This document shows positions 17,095 to 24,903 of a stretch of 29,962 nt of DNA, in pieces. Source of the stretch: JANLTP01 sp031363055 (GTDB lineage Bacteria > Pseudomonadota > Gammaproteobacteria > Burkholderiales > Burkholderiaceae_E). Position 1 is the stretch's first letter. Every line of letters starts with the position of its first letter. Location of the stretch: NCBI GenBank assembly GCA_031363055.1, contig JANLTP010000155.1:1-29962 (forward strand). Direction: 5' to 3'. The notes beneath the pieces are model-generated. The model had not been told where the DNA came from. It worked only from the letters and a program-made list of their open reading frames with translations, and made no database searches. Position numbers and translations under genes: made by a program.

Positions 17095-18560
17095 CGATTG
17101 CTTTTCTGATTGGATTGCTGATTGGTTTCCTGGCTGGCTGCTAGAAAGGCGGCTGCGACCTTCCTCGCCACTGAAAGTAAAAAAAGATCCTGGCCCGGCA
17201 GTGCCTCAAGCATCACGCCGAACGGCAGACCTGAGGCTAGCAAGCCGCCGGGAATCGACAGCGACGGGCAACCGGCGACACTGGCCGGACTGGTTTGCCG
17301 AATGAACGTCGGGAAGGTCGGACGCTGCGAGCCGTTAAGCCAGCAGTTATCGGCTTCGTCGATGCGCATCGCGCCTCTGACCGTGGTGGGCATCAACCAG
17401 GTCGCGGCATCGCCGCACTGCAATACGTTGCGATAAGCCGACTGCAACTCGGCGCGTTGCGCTATTGCGGCGCGATAAGCCGCATCAGACGGGCATTGAT
17501 CGCTGGCCATCATTTCAAACAAGCCGCGAACATCGTCGCTGGCAATTTGCGGCGTCATGGCCTGGACGTTGATACCGAGCCGACCGGGTACCGAGCGCTG
17601 CCACTCTGCCCAAGTTTCGTAAACGGCGATGACAAAACCGATTTGCTCATCGAGGCGGTGAATTTCGCTGGCGTCGACCTCGACTGTTTCGAAACCGGCC
17701 GCTGGTAACTTCATCAGCGCAGCTTCACAAGCACTGGCCATTTCCGCCGACAGATCGCTCCAGAACGGCGTTCGCGGAATAGCGATGCGCAGGGCGTCCG
17801 CAGTTTGCGGAACATCGTCGGCGTTTGGCGCGAACAGTTGATCGAGGGCGATCAGTTCTTCAACCGATCGGGCCATGGTTCCGATCGCGTCCCGGCTCGC
17901 TGAAAGCGTCAGCACGCCATCGGTCGCATAGCGGCCGGTGGACGGCCTGAACCCATAGACGCCGCACAGCGCGGCGGGAATTCGAATCGAGCCACCGGTG
18001 TCATTACCAATGGCGATGGGACTCATGCCGGTCGCCACAGCAACGGCGCACCCGCCCGACGAACCACCCGCCAGGTGCTGCTGATCAAAAGGATTGAGCA
18101 CAGCACCATAAGCTCGATTGGCGCTGGTGATTCCAAAGGCCAGTTCATGCAAATTGGCCTTTGCCAACACGTAGGCACCCTCGTCCAGCAGTTTCTGAAC
18201 GACGCTGGCGGATGTCGTCGGCAGGTAACGGGCAAACGCCGGACAGCCGCCGGTCAGCGGCAGGCCTGCCACCGCAATGTTGTCTTTCACCACGACCGGC
18301 AAACCTGAAAATGGCGAGCCTCGGTTGGCAACATCCAATCTCTGCGCGATTGACGCGGCGTGGCCCGCTCGAATCCGCGCCGCATCGGCGTCAAAGCCAA
18401 ACAGCGCATTCAGCGAGGCAAGTTATTCAGCCTGTGCGATAGCGTGCTCAAGCGACTCCGCCTTCGACCGTTGCATTTCACTGGCCAACGCTGCGCTCGC
18501 CGGTATCGTGCCCACCGGTGTCGCAGTTACCGGTGTTGTAGTCGTCGATGTTGTGCTCAT
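17091..18560 (-). pseudogene. Amidase-signature enzyme with an in-frame TAA at codon 46
   Basis: ATG 18560 overlaps the NMO stop as ATGA and opens a frame that reads to EHAIAQAE, then TAA (18425-18423), then LASLNALFGFDADAARIRAG, still in frame and like an amidase N-terminus. Removing the stop gives about 489 residues. The amidase-signature triad is intact: Lys92 (PVVVKDN), GGSSGG (165-170) and nucleophile Ser191 (GNDTGGSIRIP). A C-to-T change of a Gln CAA would explain the stop. The longest open part, from TTG 18338, runs to 17091 and keeps the triad, so a shortened enzyme by reinitiation is possible. The substrate, an amide or related compound, is unknown. Confidence 0.8.
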
Positions 18561-19573
18561 CGATATCGCGTCGACAAAATTTTCGACGCGTCGGCGACCA
18601 TTTTTTCGATGACGACGCGCATCGGTTCGATCGAACGAATCAGTCCAACCCCCTGGCCGGACAGCAACGGCAGTTCCTCAAAGTCGCCATCGGTTGTCGG
18701 GGTTGGCACGAGGTTGGTAAATTTTCGCAGATCAGTCCTGACGCCGAACATGTCCATCGAGCCCACGATCGGCTGTTGCGAGTTATCGGCCGGCACTTCC
18801 GACTCGCGCGCATGCCACTGCTCCACGACGCGGTTTCGGAGCACCCGAATCGGATTGAAGTCCGGATGATGTTTCCCGAAAATCCTCGTGCGCACGGTGT
18901 CGCTCCCTTGTGCACGAACCAGTCGGTCCTTGTATTGCTGATGGATATTGGCCTCCTCGGTCGCAATCAATCGGGTGCCGATCCAGGCGCCATCGGCACC
19001 CAAGGCCAAAGCCGCCGCCAGACCGCGCCCATCGGCGATGCCGCCGGAGGCGAGCAACAAGGTGTCACCAATGGCATCGCGAACGGCCGGTACCAGAACA
19101 AAGGTCGGCAGCTCGCCGTAGTTATGGCCACCGGCTTCCGAACCTTGCGCGACCACACAATCGATGCCCGCATCGACTGCGCGTCGCGCAGCGCCTACCG
19201 AGCCCACCTGTTCCCAGACTTTGACACCCGCCGCATGAAGCAAGCTGATCCAATGCGGTTTGGGCGATCCCCAATGAAACGACACGGCGGCAACCTTGAG
19301 CGCCGCGCACAACTCGATGTGCGCATCTTCGGTGTAGATGGTAATGAAGTTGACGTGAAACGGTTTGCTGGTGCCCTGGCGCACGCCCTCCAACATGTTG
19401 GCCAACACCGGCGGCGGCATCAAGCCGACCCCGGCGAACGAGCCCATGATGCCCGCTTGCGAGGCGGCAATCGTAAATTCCGGCACCATGCCGGCGAAGG
19501 CCATGCCGGCTGCGGCAATCGGATAATCAATCCCGTAGGCCTGGTTGAATCGGGTGGAGACTTGGGTAGCCAT
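18557..19573 (-). CDS. Nitronate monooxygenase (2-nitropropane dioxygenase family)
   Basis: These FMN enzymes oxidise alkyl nitronates to carbonyl compounds and nitrite. The 338-residue protein shows the TIM-barrel landmarks PIAAAGMAFAGM, VNFITIY, VAQGSEAGGHNYGE (the GSEAGGH FMN/active-site stretch), LLLASGGIADGRGLAAALALGADGAWIGTRLIATEE, the phosphate-binding region. ATG 19573 has GAGG eight bases upstream. It is the first gene of an overlapping series: its TGA overlaps the amidase ATG. It is divergent from an AraC regulator, which probably controls it. Many relatives act on other substrates than nitroalkanes, so the reaction is a family-level call. Confidence 0.9.
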   Translation of the reverse strand: MATQVSTRFNQAYGIDYPIAAAGMAFAGMVPEFTIAASQAGIMGSFAGVGLMPPPVLANMLEGVRQGTSKPFHVNFITIYTEDAHIELCAALKVAAVSFHWGSPKPHWISLLHAAGVKVWEQVGSVGAARRAVDAGIDCVVAQGSEAGGHNYGELPTFVLVPAVRDAIGDTLLLASGGIADGRGLAAALALGADGAWIGTRLIATEEANIHQQYKDRLVRAQGSDTVRTRIFGKHHPDFNPIRVLRNRVVEQWHARESEVPADNSQQPIVGSMDMFGVRTDLRKFTNLVPTPTTDGDFEELPLLSGQGVGLIRSIEPMRVVIEKMVADASKILSTRYR

Positions 19574-19631
19574 GGCGCTCGCCTCGGATTTCTGTGAAAA
19601 TAAAAATCAGTGTGATTGAAAGCCGCCCGCA
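19574..19631. promoter_or_regulatory. 58-bp divergent intergenic region between NMO and the AraC regulator
   Basis: This short region must hold both promoters and the regulator site. It includes an AT-rich core (TGTGAAAATAAAAATCAG around 19593-19610), the only such stretch nearby, which fits a -10 region. No exact operator repeat is evident. The regulatory reading is inferred from gene arrangement. Confidence 0.45.
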
Positions 19632-20696
19632 ATGCTTGGACTGCAGCGAACAAAACTGGGACTGGAGCGAACCCTGAAGCGCTGGTCAACGGCTGAGCTT
19701 CCGGTGCCGGCACAGTTCGAATTCTGGCGAGAAGTCATCTGCCAGAGTTTCGTACCGCTGCGGCCGGAACGTATTGCCGACGGACGCACCGAGCCGGCAT
19801 TCCGCTGTTCACTGACCACCTGGGAATCGAGCGATCTGCTGTTTGCCCGGGTGTCAGGCCAGAGCCAACGGGTGTATCGCGACGAGCGCGACATATCGGC
19901 GCAGCAACCATCGGTTTATTTCTTGAATATTCAAGCCAAAGGTCAGGCGCAGATCGAACAGCATGGCCGCACAACGGCGCTATCGCCCGGTTCGTTTGCG
20001 CTGCTCGATTCGACCGCGCCTTTTCGCATGCAGTTATCGCCGTCTTTCGAACAACTTTCGATCAAGATTCCGAAAGCCAGGCTCAGCCATCTGCTGCTCG
20101 ATCCGGATACCGCGTTAGCCCATCGAGTCGAGAGCAGCAGCGGCTTGGGTCGCCTGATTGTTGAAGCCTTTCAAGGCGTCGCGAGGGAATCCGAATACCT
20201 CGATGAGGCCGAGACCGATCTGGCCGTTGAGCATGCGCTGGCGCTGACCGCGTGCGCGCTGAATCGCGCCCAGGTAGATCATCCGACCCAGCGCAACGGC
20301 CGTGTTCAGTCTGAATCCGCCAGCCGCGACGCGAGGTATCGAATCATCCGGGAAAAAGCGTTGATTTATCTTTGGCAGCATCTTGAGGATCCGCAGCTCG
20401 ATGTCGAAAGTCTGTCATCGGCGATCGGTTTTTCGCGCCGATACATACAAGCGGCATTCAGCGCTGCGCAATCGAGTGTCGGGCGATGGATTCTCGACCA
20501 ACGACTCGACTTATGCCGCGAAGATTTGCTCGCCCAAGCCAACTCGGAGCAATTGATCGCGAGCATCGCGTTTCGCTGCGGATTCAACGATTTGTCGTAC
20601 TTTAACCGAGCCTTCAAACACAAGTTTGGACTGACGCCTAGCGCCGCGCGCGCTCGAAGGTTCGCCATTGCACCCATCCCAGGCTCAGCGCGGTGA
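19632..20696 (+). CDS. AraC family transcriptional regulator
   Basis: The 354-residue protein has an N-terminal ligand-binding domain of the AraC_binding_2 type (about 20-190; QFEFWREVICQSFVPL, SVYFLNIQAKGQAQIEQHGR) and a C-terminal double helix-turn-helix (about 235-345) with LDVESLSSAIGFSRRYIQAAF and IASIAFRCGFNDLSYFNRAFKHKFGLTPSAAR. It is divergent from the NMO gene across 58 bp, the usual arrangement for a regulator of the neighbouring operon. Its effector is probably the substrate or a product of that pathway (inference). The last 59 bp overlap the convergent MATE gene. Confidence 0.92.
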   Translation: MLGLQRTKLGLERTLKRWSTAELPVPAQFEFWREVICQSFVPLRPERIADGRTEPAFRCSLTTWESSDLLFARVSGQSQRVYRDERDISAQQPSVYFLNIQAKGQAQIEQHGRTTALSPGSFALLDSTAPFRMQLSPSFEQLSIKIPKARLSHLLLDPDTALAHRVESSSGLGRLIVEAFQGVARESEYLDEAETDLAVEHALALTACALNRAQVDHPTQRNGRVQSESASRDARYRIIREKALIYLWQHLEDPQLDVESLSSAIGFSRRYIQAAFSAAQSSVGRWILDQRLDLCREDLLAQANSEQLIASIAFRCGFNDLSYFNRAFKHKFGLTPSAARARRFAIAPIPGSAR

Positions 20697-21999
20697 TGAA
20701 TACGCCGAGCGTGCCAGCCACCCAGAATGCTTGCGCTGGCGACAGTCCGTCCGGTCGCGCAACGAAAGCCAACCACCAGCCCAAGCCGACACCCACGCCC
20801 CACAAGGCGACGGCATAGACGACGGTAGGCAAGGTCGCCACCTTGTAAGCGCGCAAGGTGAAACAGAGCGTACATTGGGTTGCGTCGAACACGTGGTAAA
20901 CCCCGGCCCACACCAGCAGCCCGACGGCCGCCGTCGCCACCACCGGATCAGAGGTGTAGAGGGCGGCGATCTGATAACGACCGAACACGATGATGAGCCC
21001 GATCGCCAGGCCGGTTAAAAACGTCAGGCGAATGCCATACAGCGCGGTTCGCCTAGCGAGCTTGATGTCGCCCGCCCCCAAGGCATGGCCGGTCAACGTG
21101 CTGGTCGCGATGGCCATTGACAAGGCAAACATATAGGCCAGGCTGATCAGATTGCCGGCAATCTGCTGACTGGCGGAAATGATCGTACCCGATCGCGCCA
21201 GTGCAATCGAGATCGCGGTAAAGGACGTCACTTCAATTACATAACCGATGGCGATCGGAATACCGAGTCGCAGCAACCCAACAATACGGCGAAGCTCGGG
21301 GCGCATGGAACCGAGCAGATGAAAACGGGCATAGGTCGGGTCGCGCACGACCACCAGCAACGCAATCAACGCCGAACACCATACGATCAGCGCCGTGGCC
21401 ACGCCACAGCCGGCACCGCCGAGCGCGGGGATCGGTCCGGCACCGTACATGAAGAGCAGGTTCAAGGGCACCTTGAGCAACAGCCCGATCAAGTTGATGA
21501 GCATCACCACTTTGGGCCGCGCTATCGCATTATTCATGGCGTAGAAGACACGAAAGGCTAATGCGCCCGGCAAGCCGGCCGCCACCGCGTACAAGTAGCC
21601 GCGTACCACTGGCTCAATTTCGGTCGGCGGCTTGGCCAGAGCCATCCACCAATCGGTCTGCGCAATCACCCAGCTTCCAGCGATCGACAGCGCGAGCGCC
21701 AGCCAAAGCGCCTGCCGCGTATCAGCGCCAATCTCGCTGAATCGCTGTGCACCGAAGTGTTGGGCGGCCATCGGTGTCAGCGCGACCAGCACGCCCATCA
21801 GGCCAATGTAGGCGGAAACGTAAATGCTCGACGCGATACCAATGCCGGCCAGATCGACGGCCGACAGTCGGCCCGCCATCACGGTATCGATCAGGCCGTT
21901 GATCATCACGGCCAGTTGGCCAATCAGAACAGGCCAAGCCAGTCTCAGGATACCGGCGCGCATCGACGCGTGACGACCTCGCGCGGACGAGTCCGTCAT
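20638..21999 (-). CDS. MATE family multidrug efflux transporter
   Basis: The 453-residue membrane protein has about 12 predicted transmembrane segments and NorM-type landmarks: LAWPVLIGQLAVMINGLIDTVMAGRLSAVDLAGIGIASSI, where IDTVMAGR resembles the conserved first-helix motif, TPMAAQHFGA, and ALSMAIATSTLTGHALGAGD in the second half. MATE transporters export cationic drugs or metabolites by Na+ or H+ antiport; the substrate is unknown. ATG 21999 is 4 bp after the SDR stop, so the two form an operon. The 3' end overlaps the araC-type gene by 59 bp on the opposite strand. Confidence 0.93.
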   Translation of the reverse strand: MTDSSARGRHASMRAGILRLAWPVLIGQLAVMINGLIDTVMAGRLSAVDLAGIGIASSIYVSAYIGLMGVLVALTPMAAQHFGAQRFSEIGADTRQALWLALALSIAGSWVIAQTDWWMALAKPPTEIEPVVRGYLYAVAAGLPGALAFRVFYAMNNAIARPKVVMLINLIGLLLKVPLNLLFMYGAGPIPALGGAGCGVATALIVWCSALIALLVVVRDPTYARFHLLGSMRPELRRIVGLLRLGIPIAIGYVIEVTSFTAISIALARSGTIISASQQIAGNLISLAYMFALSMAIATSTLTGHALGAGDIKLARRTALYGIRLTFLTGLAIGLIIVFGRYQIAALYTSDPVVATAAVGLLVWAGVYHVFDATQCTLCFTLRAYKVATLPTVVYAVALWGVGVGLGWWLAFVARPDGLSPAQAFWVAGTLGVFITALSLGWVQWRTFERARR

Positions 22000-22003
22000 G
22001 GAT

Positions 22004-22861
22004 TTAACGCGGCGGCGGTAAGGTCGGATTGCGTTGTTCGAGGATATCTTGCATGCGCGTACGAATCAATTCGATCAAGTTAGGCTGCGCCGGAATGAGG
22101 TAGTAACGATCGGCACGAATGCCATCGGCGACCGCGTCGGCGACTTGCGATGGTTCATAACCGGCAGCCAGGGCACTGCGAAATCCATCAACCCAACGTT
22201 GCGCATGTTCGGGCTGAGCCGAAATTTGGGTCGACGGCCCGAACTGCGCTGGCCGATTACGCTCCGCGTCCATGATGGCCGTACGAATGAGCCCTGGGCA
22301 CAATACCGAGGCCGACAACTTCGACCCGACCCCTCTGAGGTCCTTGTAGAGGCCCTCGGTCAGACAGGCGACCGCGTGTTTCGAGACATGATAAGGATTG
22401 CCACTCGTCAGCAGTCCCGCGACCGATGCCGTATTGACAATATGCCCTTCATGGCCGGCCGCGATCATGCGCGGTACAAAGGCCCGCACGCCGTGCAGCA
22501 CGCCCATGAAATTGACGTTCCAGGTCCATTGCCAATCGTCGAGCGTGGCTTCCCAGGCACGGCTCGACAACACGGTTGCACTCACTCCGGCGTTATTGCA
22601 CACGACATGAACGGCGCCAAACTGTTCGAAGGCGGCATCGGCCAGTGCATTGACCTCGGCTTCAGAGCAAACATCGACCTTGCGGTGGATCACCTCCGCA
22701 CCACTGGCTGTGAGCTCGTCGCGGACCCGCTGAAGTGGGCCCTGTTCGATATCCGCGAGGACCAGTTTCATGCCGTCGCTGGCAAAGCGTTGTGCCATTG
22801 CCAATCCAATGCCACTCGCGGCGCCCGTAACGACCGCTACCCGACCCTTGAGTTCCTTCAT
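22004..22861 (-). CDS. Classical short-chain dehydrogenase/reductase
   Basis: ATG 22861 has AGGAG six bases upstream and gives 285 residues; the longer frame to 22915 would run through the operator and is rejected. The NAD(P) loop TGAASGIG (12-19), NNAG (89-92), and the catalytic Ser146, Tyr157 and Lys161 (NPYHVSKHA) are complete. The acidic Asp37 (VLADIEQ) suggests NAD rather than NADP. Substrate is unknown. It is co-transcribed with the MATE gene 4 bp downstream, so it may modify or produce the compound exported; this is inference. Confidence 0.92.
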   Translation of the reverse strand: MKELKGRVAVVTGAASGIGLAMAQRFASDGMKLVLADIEQGPLQRVRDELTASGAEVIHRKVDVCSEAEVNALADAAFEQFGAVHVVCNNAGVSATVLSSRAWEATLDDWQWTWNVNFMGVLHGVRAFVPRMIAAGHEGHIVNTASVAGLLTSGNPYHVSKHAVACLTEGLYKDLRGVGSKLSASVLCPGLIRTAIMDAERNRPAQFGPSTQISAQPEHAQRWVDGFRSALAAGYEPSQVADAVADGIRADRYYLIPAQPNLIELIRTRMQDILEQRNPTLPPPR

Positions 22862-22898
22862 TTCTGTCTCCTCATCCCTATTTAAACTGGCACGCACG

Positions 22899-22920
22899 CT
22901 AGCGTGATGTCTCACGCTAG
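22899..22920. promoter_or_regulatory. 22-bp palindromic operator upstream of SDR-MATE
   Basis: The arms CTAGCGTGA (22899-22907) and TCACGCTAG (22912-22920) are perfect inverted repeats of 9 bp around a 4-bp spacer. The left arm also lies in a perfect 12-bp palindrome, CACGCTAGCGTG (22895-22906), and the right arm in a near-copy of it (22913-22924). It is 38-59 bp upstream of the SDR start, beside a TTTAAAT stretch that could be the -10 box. The size fits a TetR-type dimer site. No TetR gene is in the window. Confidence 0.7.
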
Positions 22921-22979
22921 TGTACGCAGGGACAGGGTCAGAATTTCAAAAGTCCGGCTACATAATTTTTACTGCTGGC

Positions 22980-23564
22980 TCAGGATGCCTTCCAGAACAC
23001 GTAGTCGGCCTGATACTTGACGATAGATTTTTGACCTTTGGTCGAGGACTCACAACTTGACGCCGGCGCGACACCGCCAACCAACGCCACCCGCTGAATA
23101 AAGGTCACGCCAGACATCGCGCCACTGCCCACCGCCGGATTCGCCTTGACCAGTTGAAACGGCAAGTTGCCCGTGCCCGAAGGTGCGACGGCGACTTGGG
23201 TTCCCGTCAGTTTGGAGCCATCCATGGCTTCCCAAGTAGCCGGCGGACCATAGTACATTCCGATTTTCTTGCCGCTGCGATCGTTCAGTACAGCGTTCGG
23301 GCCGACAAACACCCACTCCGTTTGGCCGGCCGCATTGGCCTTGTCGCGGCACTCATAAGTGATCTCACCGATACCAACGGTTTCCAACGCAACCTTGTTA
23401 CCGGCGGGAACCTGGACGCCAGCAGGCAGGCTCTGCTGGGAGAATGTGGCCGCGATGGGCGCGCCGCCGCCCATTGAACTACAGGCGCTAAATAAAACTG
23501 GCGCGACGATACAGGCGCCAAGGGCGCGAACAACAAACGAGGTATTACGGACTGGCAGATTCAT
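22980..23564 (-). CDS. DUF3455 domain lipoprotein
   Basis: ATG 23564 has GGAG six bases upstream and gives 194 residues. The signal peptide ends in a lipobox-like FSAC, Cys28, so the product is probably a lipoprotein. The mature sequence matches DUF3455: VQVPAGNKVALETVGIGEITYECRD, EWVFVGPNAVLNDRSGKKIGMYYGP, TWEAMDGSKLTG, and SGVTFIQRVALVGGVAPASSCES. Function is unknown; the family is mostly secreted and also occurs in fungi. It stands alone, 168 bp from ubiX. Confidence 0.88.
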   Translation of the reverse strand: MNLPVRNTSFVVRALGACIVAPVLFSACSSMGGGAPIAATFSQQSLPAGVQVPAGNKVALETVGIGEITYECRDKANAAGQTEWVFVGPNAVLNDRSGKKIGMYYGPPATWEAMDGSKLTGTQVAVAPSGTGNLPFQLVKANPAVGSGAMSGVTFIQRVALVGGVAPASSCESSTKGQKSIVKYQADYVFWKAS

Positions 23565-23662
23565 GCGACGCTCCGGCTGATTAAAGTTGGCAAAGTAGTG
23601 TTGCGACTTCTTCGTGTCACCACTTCTACTACTGCCGGAACGCGGTTTCGGATGCAGGAATC

Positions 23663-23698
23663 TCGAAATAAATTTCGATGAAGCGATCCTGTCGCTTC
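23663..23698 (-). terminator. Two adjacent hairpins downstream of ubiX (possible terminator)
   Basis: TCGAAAT/ATTTCGA (23663-23669, 23672-23678) and GAAGCGA/TCGCTTC (23680-23686, 23692-23698) are both perfect 7-bp inverted repeats, one after the other. Read on the minus strand, the GC-rich hairpin follows ubiX and is followed by a weak AT-rich stretch. They could end ubiX transcription, but no long U run is present, and they could instead act in the DUF3455 promoter region. Confidence 0.45.
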
Positions 23699-23732
23699 GC
23701 GATTCGCGGAGCTGCAACTTTCATTCGAGTGA

Positions 23733-24359
23733 TCAACTCGTGCCGGTGCCAGCCTCGCCCCACCGCTTGACCACGCCGACATTGAGTTCGAAAAGATCGA
23801 GTACCCGGCCCACCGAATGATCAATCAGCGCCTCGACCGTGGCCGGCCGCGAGTAAAAGGCTGGAACGGGTGGCGCGACGATGGCACCCATTTCGGCTAA
23901 CTGTGTGAGCGTACGTAGATGCCCCAGGTGCAGCGGCGTCTCCCGAACCATCAGCACCAATCGGCGCCGCTCCTTCAGTACCACGTCGGCCGCGCGGGTC
24001 AGCAAACCGGTGGTCACACCGGTGGCGATTTCGGACATGCTGCGCACCGAACAGGGCGCCACTACCATGCCCAATGTCCGAAACGAGCCGGAAGAAATCG
24101 CCGCTGCAATGTCATGGCTGGCATAAGCATGGGTTGCCAATGCCTTGATCTCGCGCAAGCCCAGATCTAGTTCGTGGGCGATGGTGACTTCGGCAGACTT
24201 CGAAATGACCAGGTGCGTTTCGATGTCTGCTTCGCGAAGCAACTGCAGCAGCCGTACACCATAGATCGCGCCGGAGGCACCCGATATACCGACGATCAGT
24301 CGGCGCGGCGCTTCGCCCGTTGGGCCGACGCTAGGCTGGGTATTCGAATCCGGTTTCAC
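23733..24359 (-). CDS. ubiX: UbiX flavin prenyltransferase
   Basis: UbiX joins a dimethylallyl group to FMN to make prenylated FMN, the cofactor of UbiD decarboxylases. This 208-residue protein has LIVGISGASGAIYGVRLLQLL, the FMN loop SGSFRTLGMVVAPCSVRSMSEIATG, TRAADVVLKERRRLVLMVRETPLHLGHLRTL and VPAFYSRPATVEALIDHSVGRVLDLF, all characteristic. It starts with GTG 24359 and has a 16-residue extension before the core. No ubiD is in the window, so the cofactor must serve a decarboxylase elsewhere, either ubiquinone synthesis or aromatic acid catabolism. Confidence 0.95.
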   Translation of the reverse strand: MKPDSNTQPSVGPTGEAPRRLIVGISGASGAIYGVRLLQLLREADIETHLVISKSAEVTIAHELDLGLREIKALATHAYASHDIAAAISSGSFRTLGMVVAPCSVRSMSEIATGVTTGLLTRAADVVLKERRRLVLMVRETPLHLGHLRTLTQLAEMGAIVAPPVPAFYSRPATVEALIDHSVGRVLDLFELNVGVVKRWGEAGTGTS

Positions 24360-24513
24360 AGAGAATTTCGCAGGAGTTCTTCGCGCTTGATTAGGCGCGC
24401 AAATTTGGTCACTAGGCTATCATGAACCCTCAGGCAGGACCCAAAATTCCTGCGCGAATTGACGAGGTAAATCGACAATATTGATTGACGATCCGAACAG
24501 CAAGGCCTGCGAC

Positions 24514-24843
24514 ATGAACATGCACGACATTCCCTTTGGTACCACCGACTGGTCGGCGGTTGAGCAGACCGAACATGCTGGCGAAACCGGCCAAGCATTC
24601 TGGCGCACCCGGCAGTTCGGCACTATTCGCGTTCGAATGGTCGAATATAGCGCCGGTTACCGAGCCGATCATTGGTGCCAGAAGGGCCATATTCTCCTGT
24701 GCCTGCAGGGCGAACTCCACACCGAACTGCAGGACGGACGCGTGTTCAAGCTCAGCGCAGGCATGAGCTATCAGGTGGCTGACGATGCCGAACCTCATCG
24801 GTCCTATACGACCAAGAGTGCCAAGCTATTTATCGTCGATTGA
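24514..24843 (+). CDS. DHCW motif cupin-fold protein
   Basis: ATG 24514 has AAGG eight bases upstream; ATG 24520 is an alternative and TTG 24481 is rejected. The 109-residue product is a single small cupin: IPFGTTDWSAVEQTEHAGETGQAFWRTRQFG, then ADHWCQKGHILLCLQGELHTEL with Asp52-His53-Trp54-Cys55, and GMSYQVADDAEPHRSYT. Conserved His53, His59 and the Glu of GEL could bind a metal. These proteins are recognised as a small conserved family without known function. It diverges from ubiX across 154 bp. Confidence 0.85.
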   Translation: MNMHDIPFGTTDWSAVEQTEHAGETGQAFWRTRQFGTIRVRMVEYSAGYRADHWCQKGHILLCLQGELHTELQDGRVFKLSAGMSYQVADDAEPHRSYTTKSAKLFIVD

Positions 24844-24903
24844 ACGCCTGATCAAGCCCGGTCTACCTTGAGAACTCATGAAGCCGCAAAGAAGACCGCC
24901 CAC

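Noticed and set aside
18420..18430. Recoding (readthrough or selenocysteine) at the amidase stop
   Set aside because: The codon is TAA, the tightest stop, and no relevant context is seen.
18548..19597. Long plus-strand frame of 349 codons over the NMO gene
   Set aside because: It is antisense to an unmistakable NMO gene, and its translation is rich in Arg, His and Gln without any family pattern.
22862..22915. Longer SDR start at 22915
   Set aside because: The extra 18 codons run through the palindromic operator, and ATG 22861 has a good ribosome binding site and the usual SDR N-terminus.
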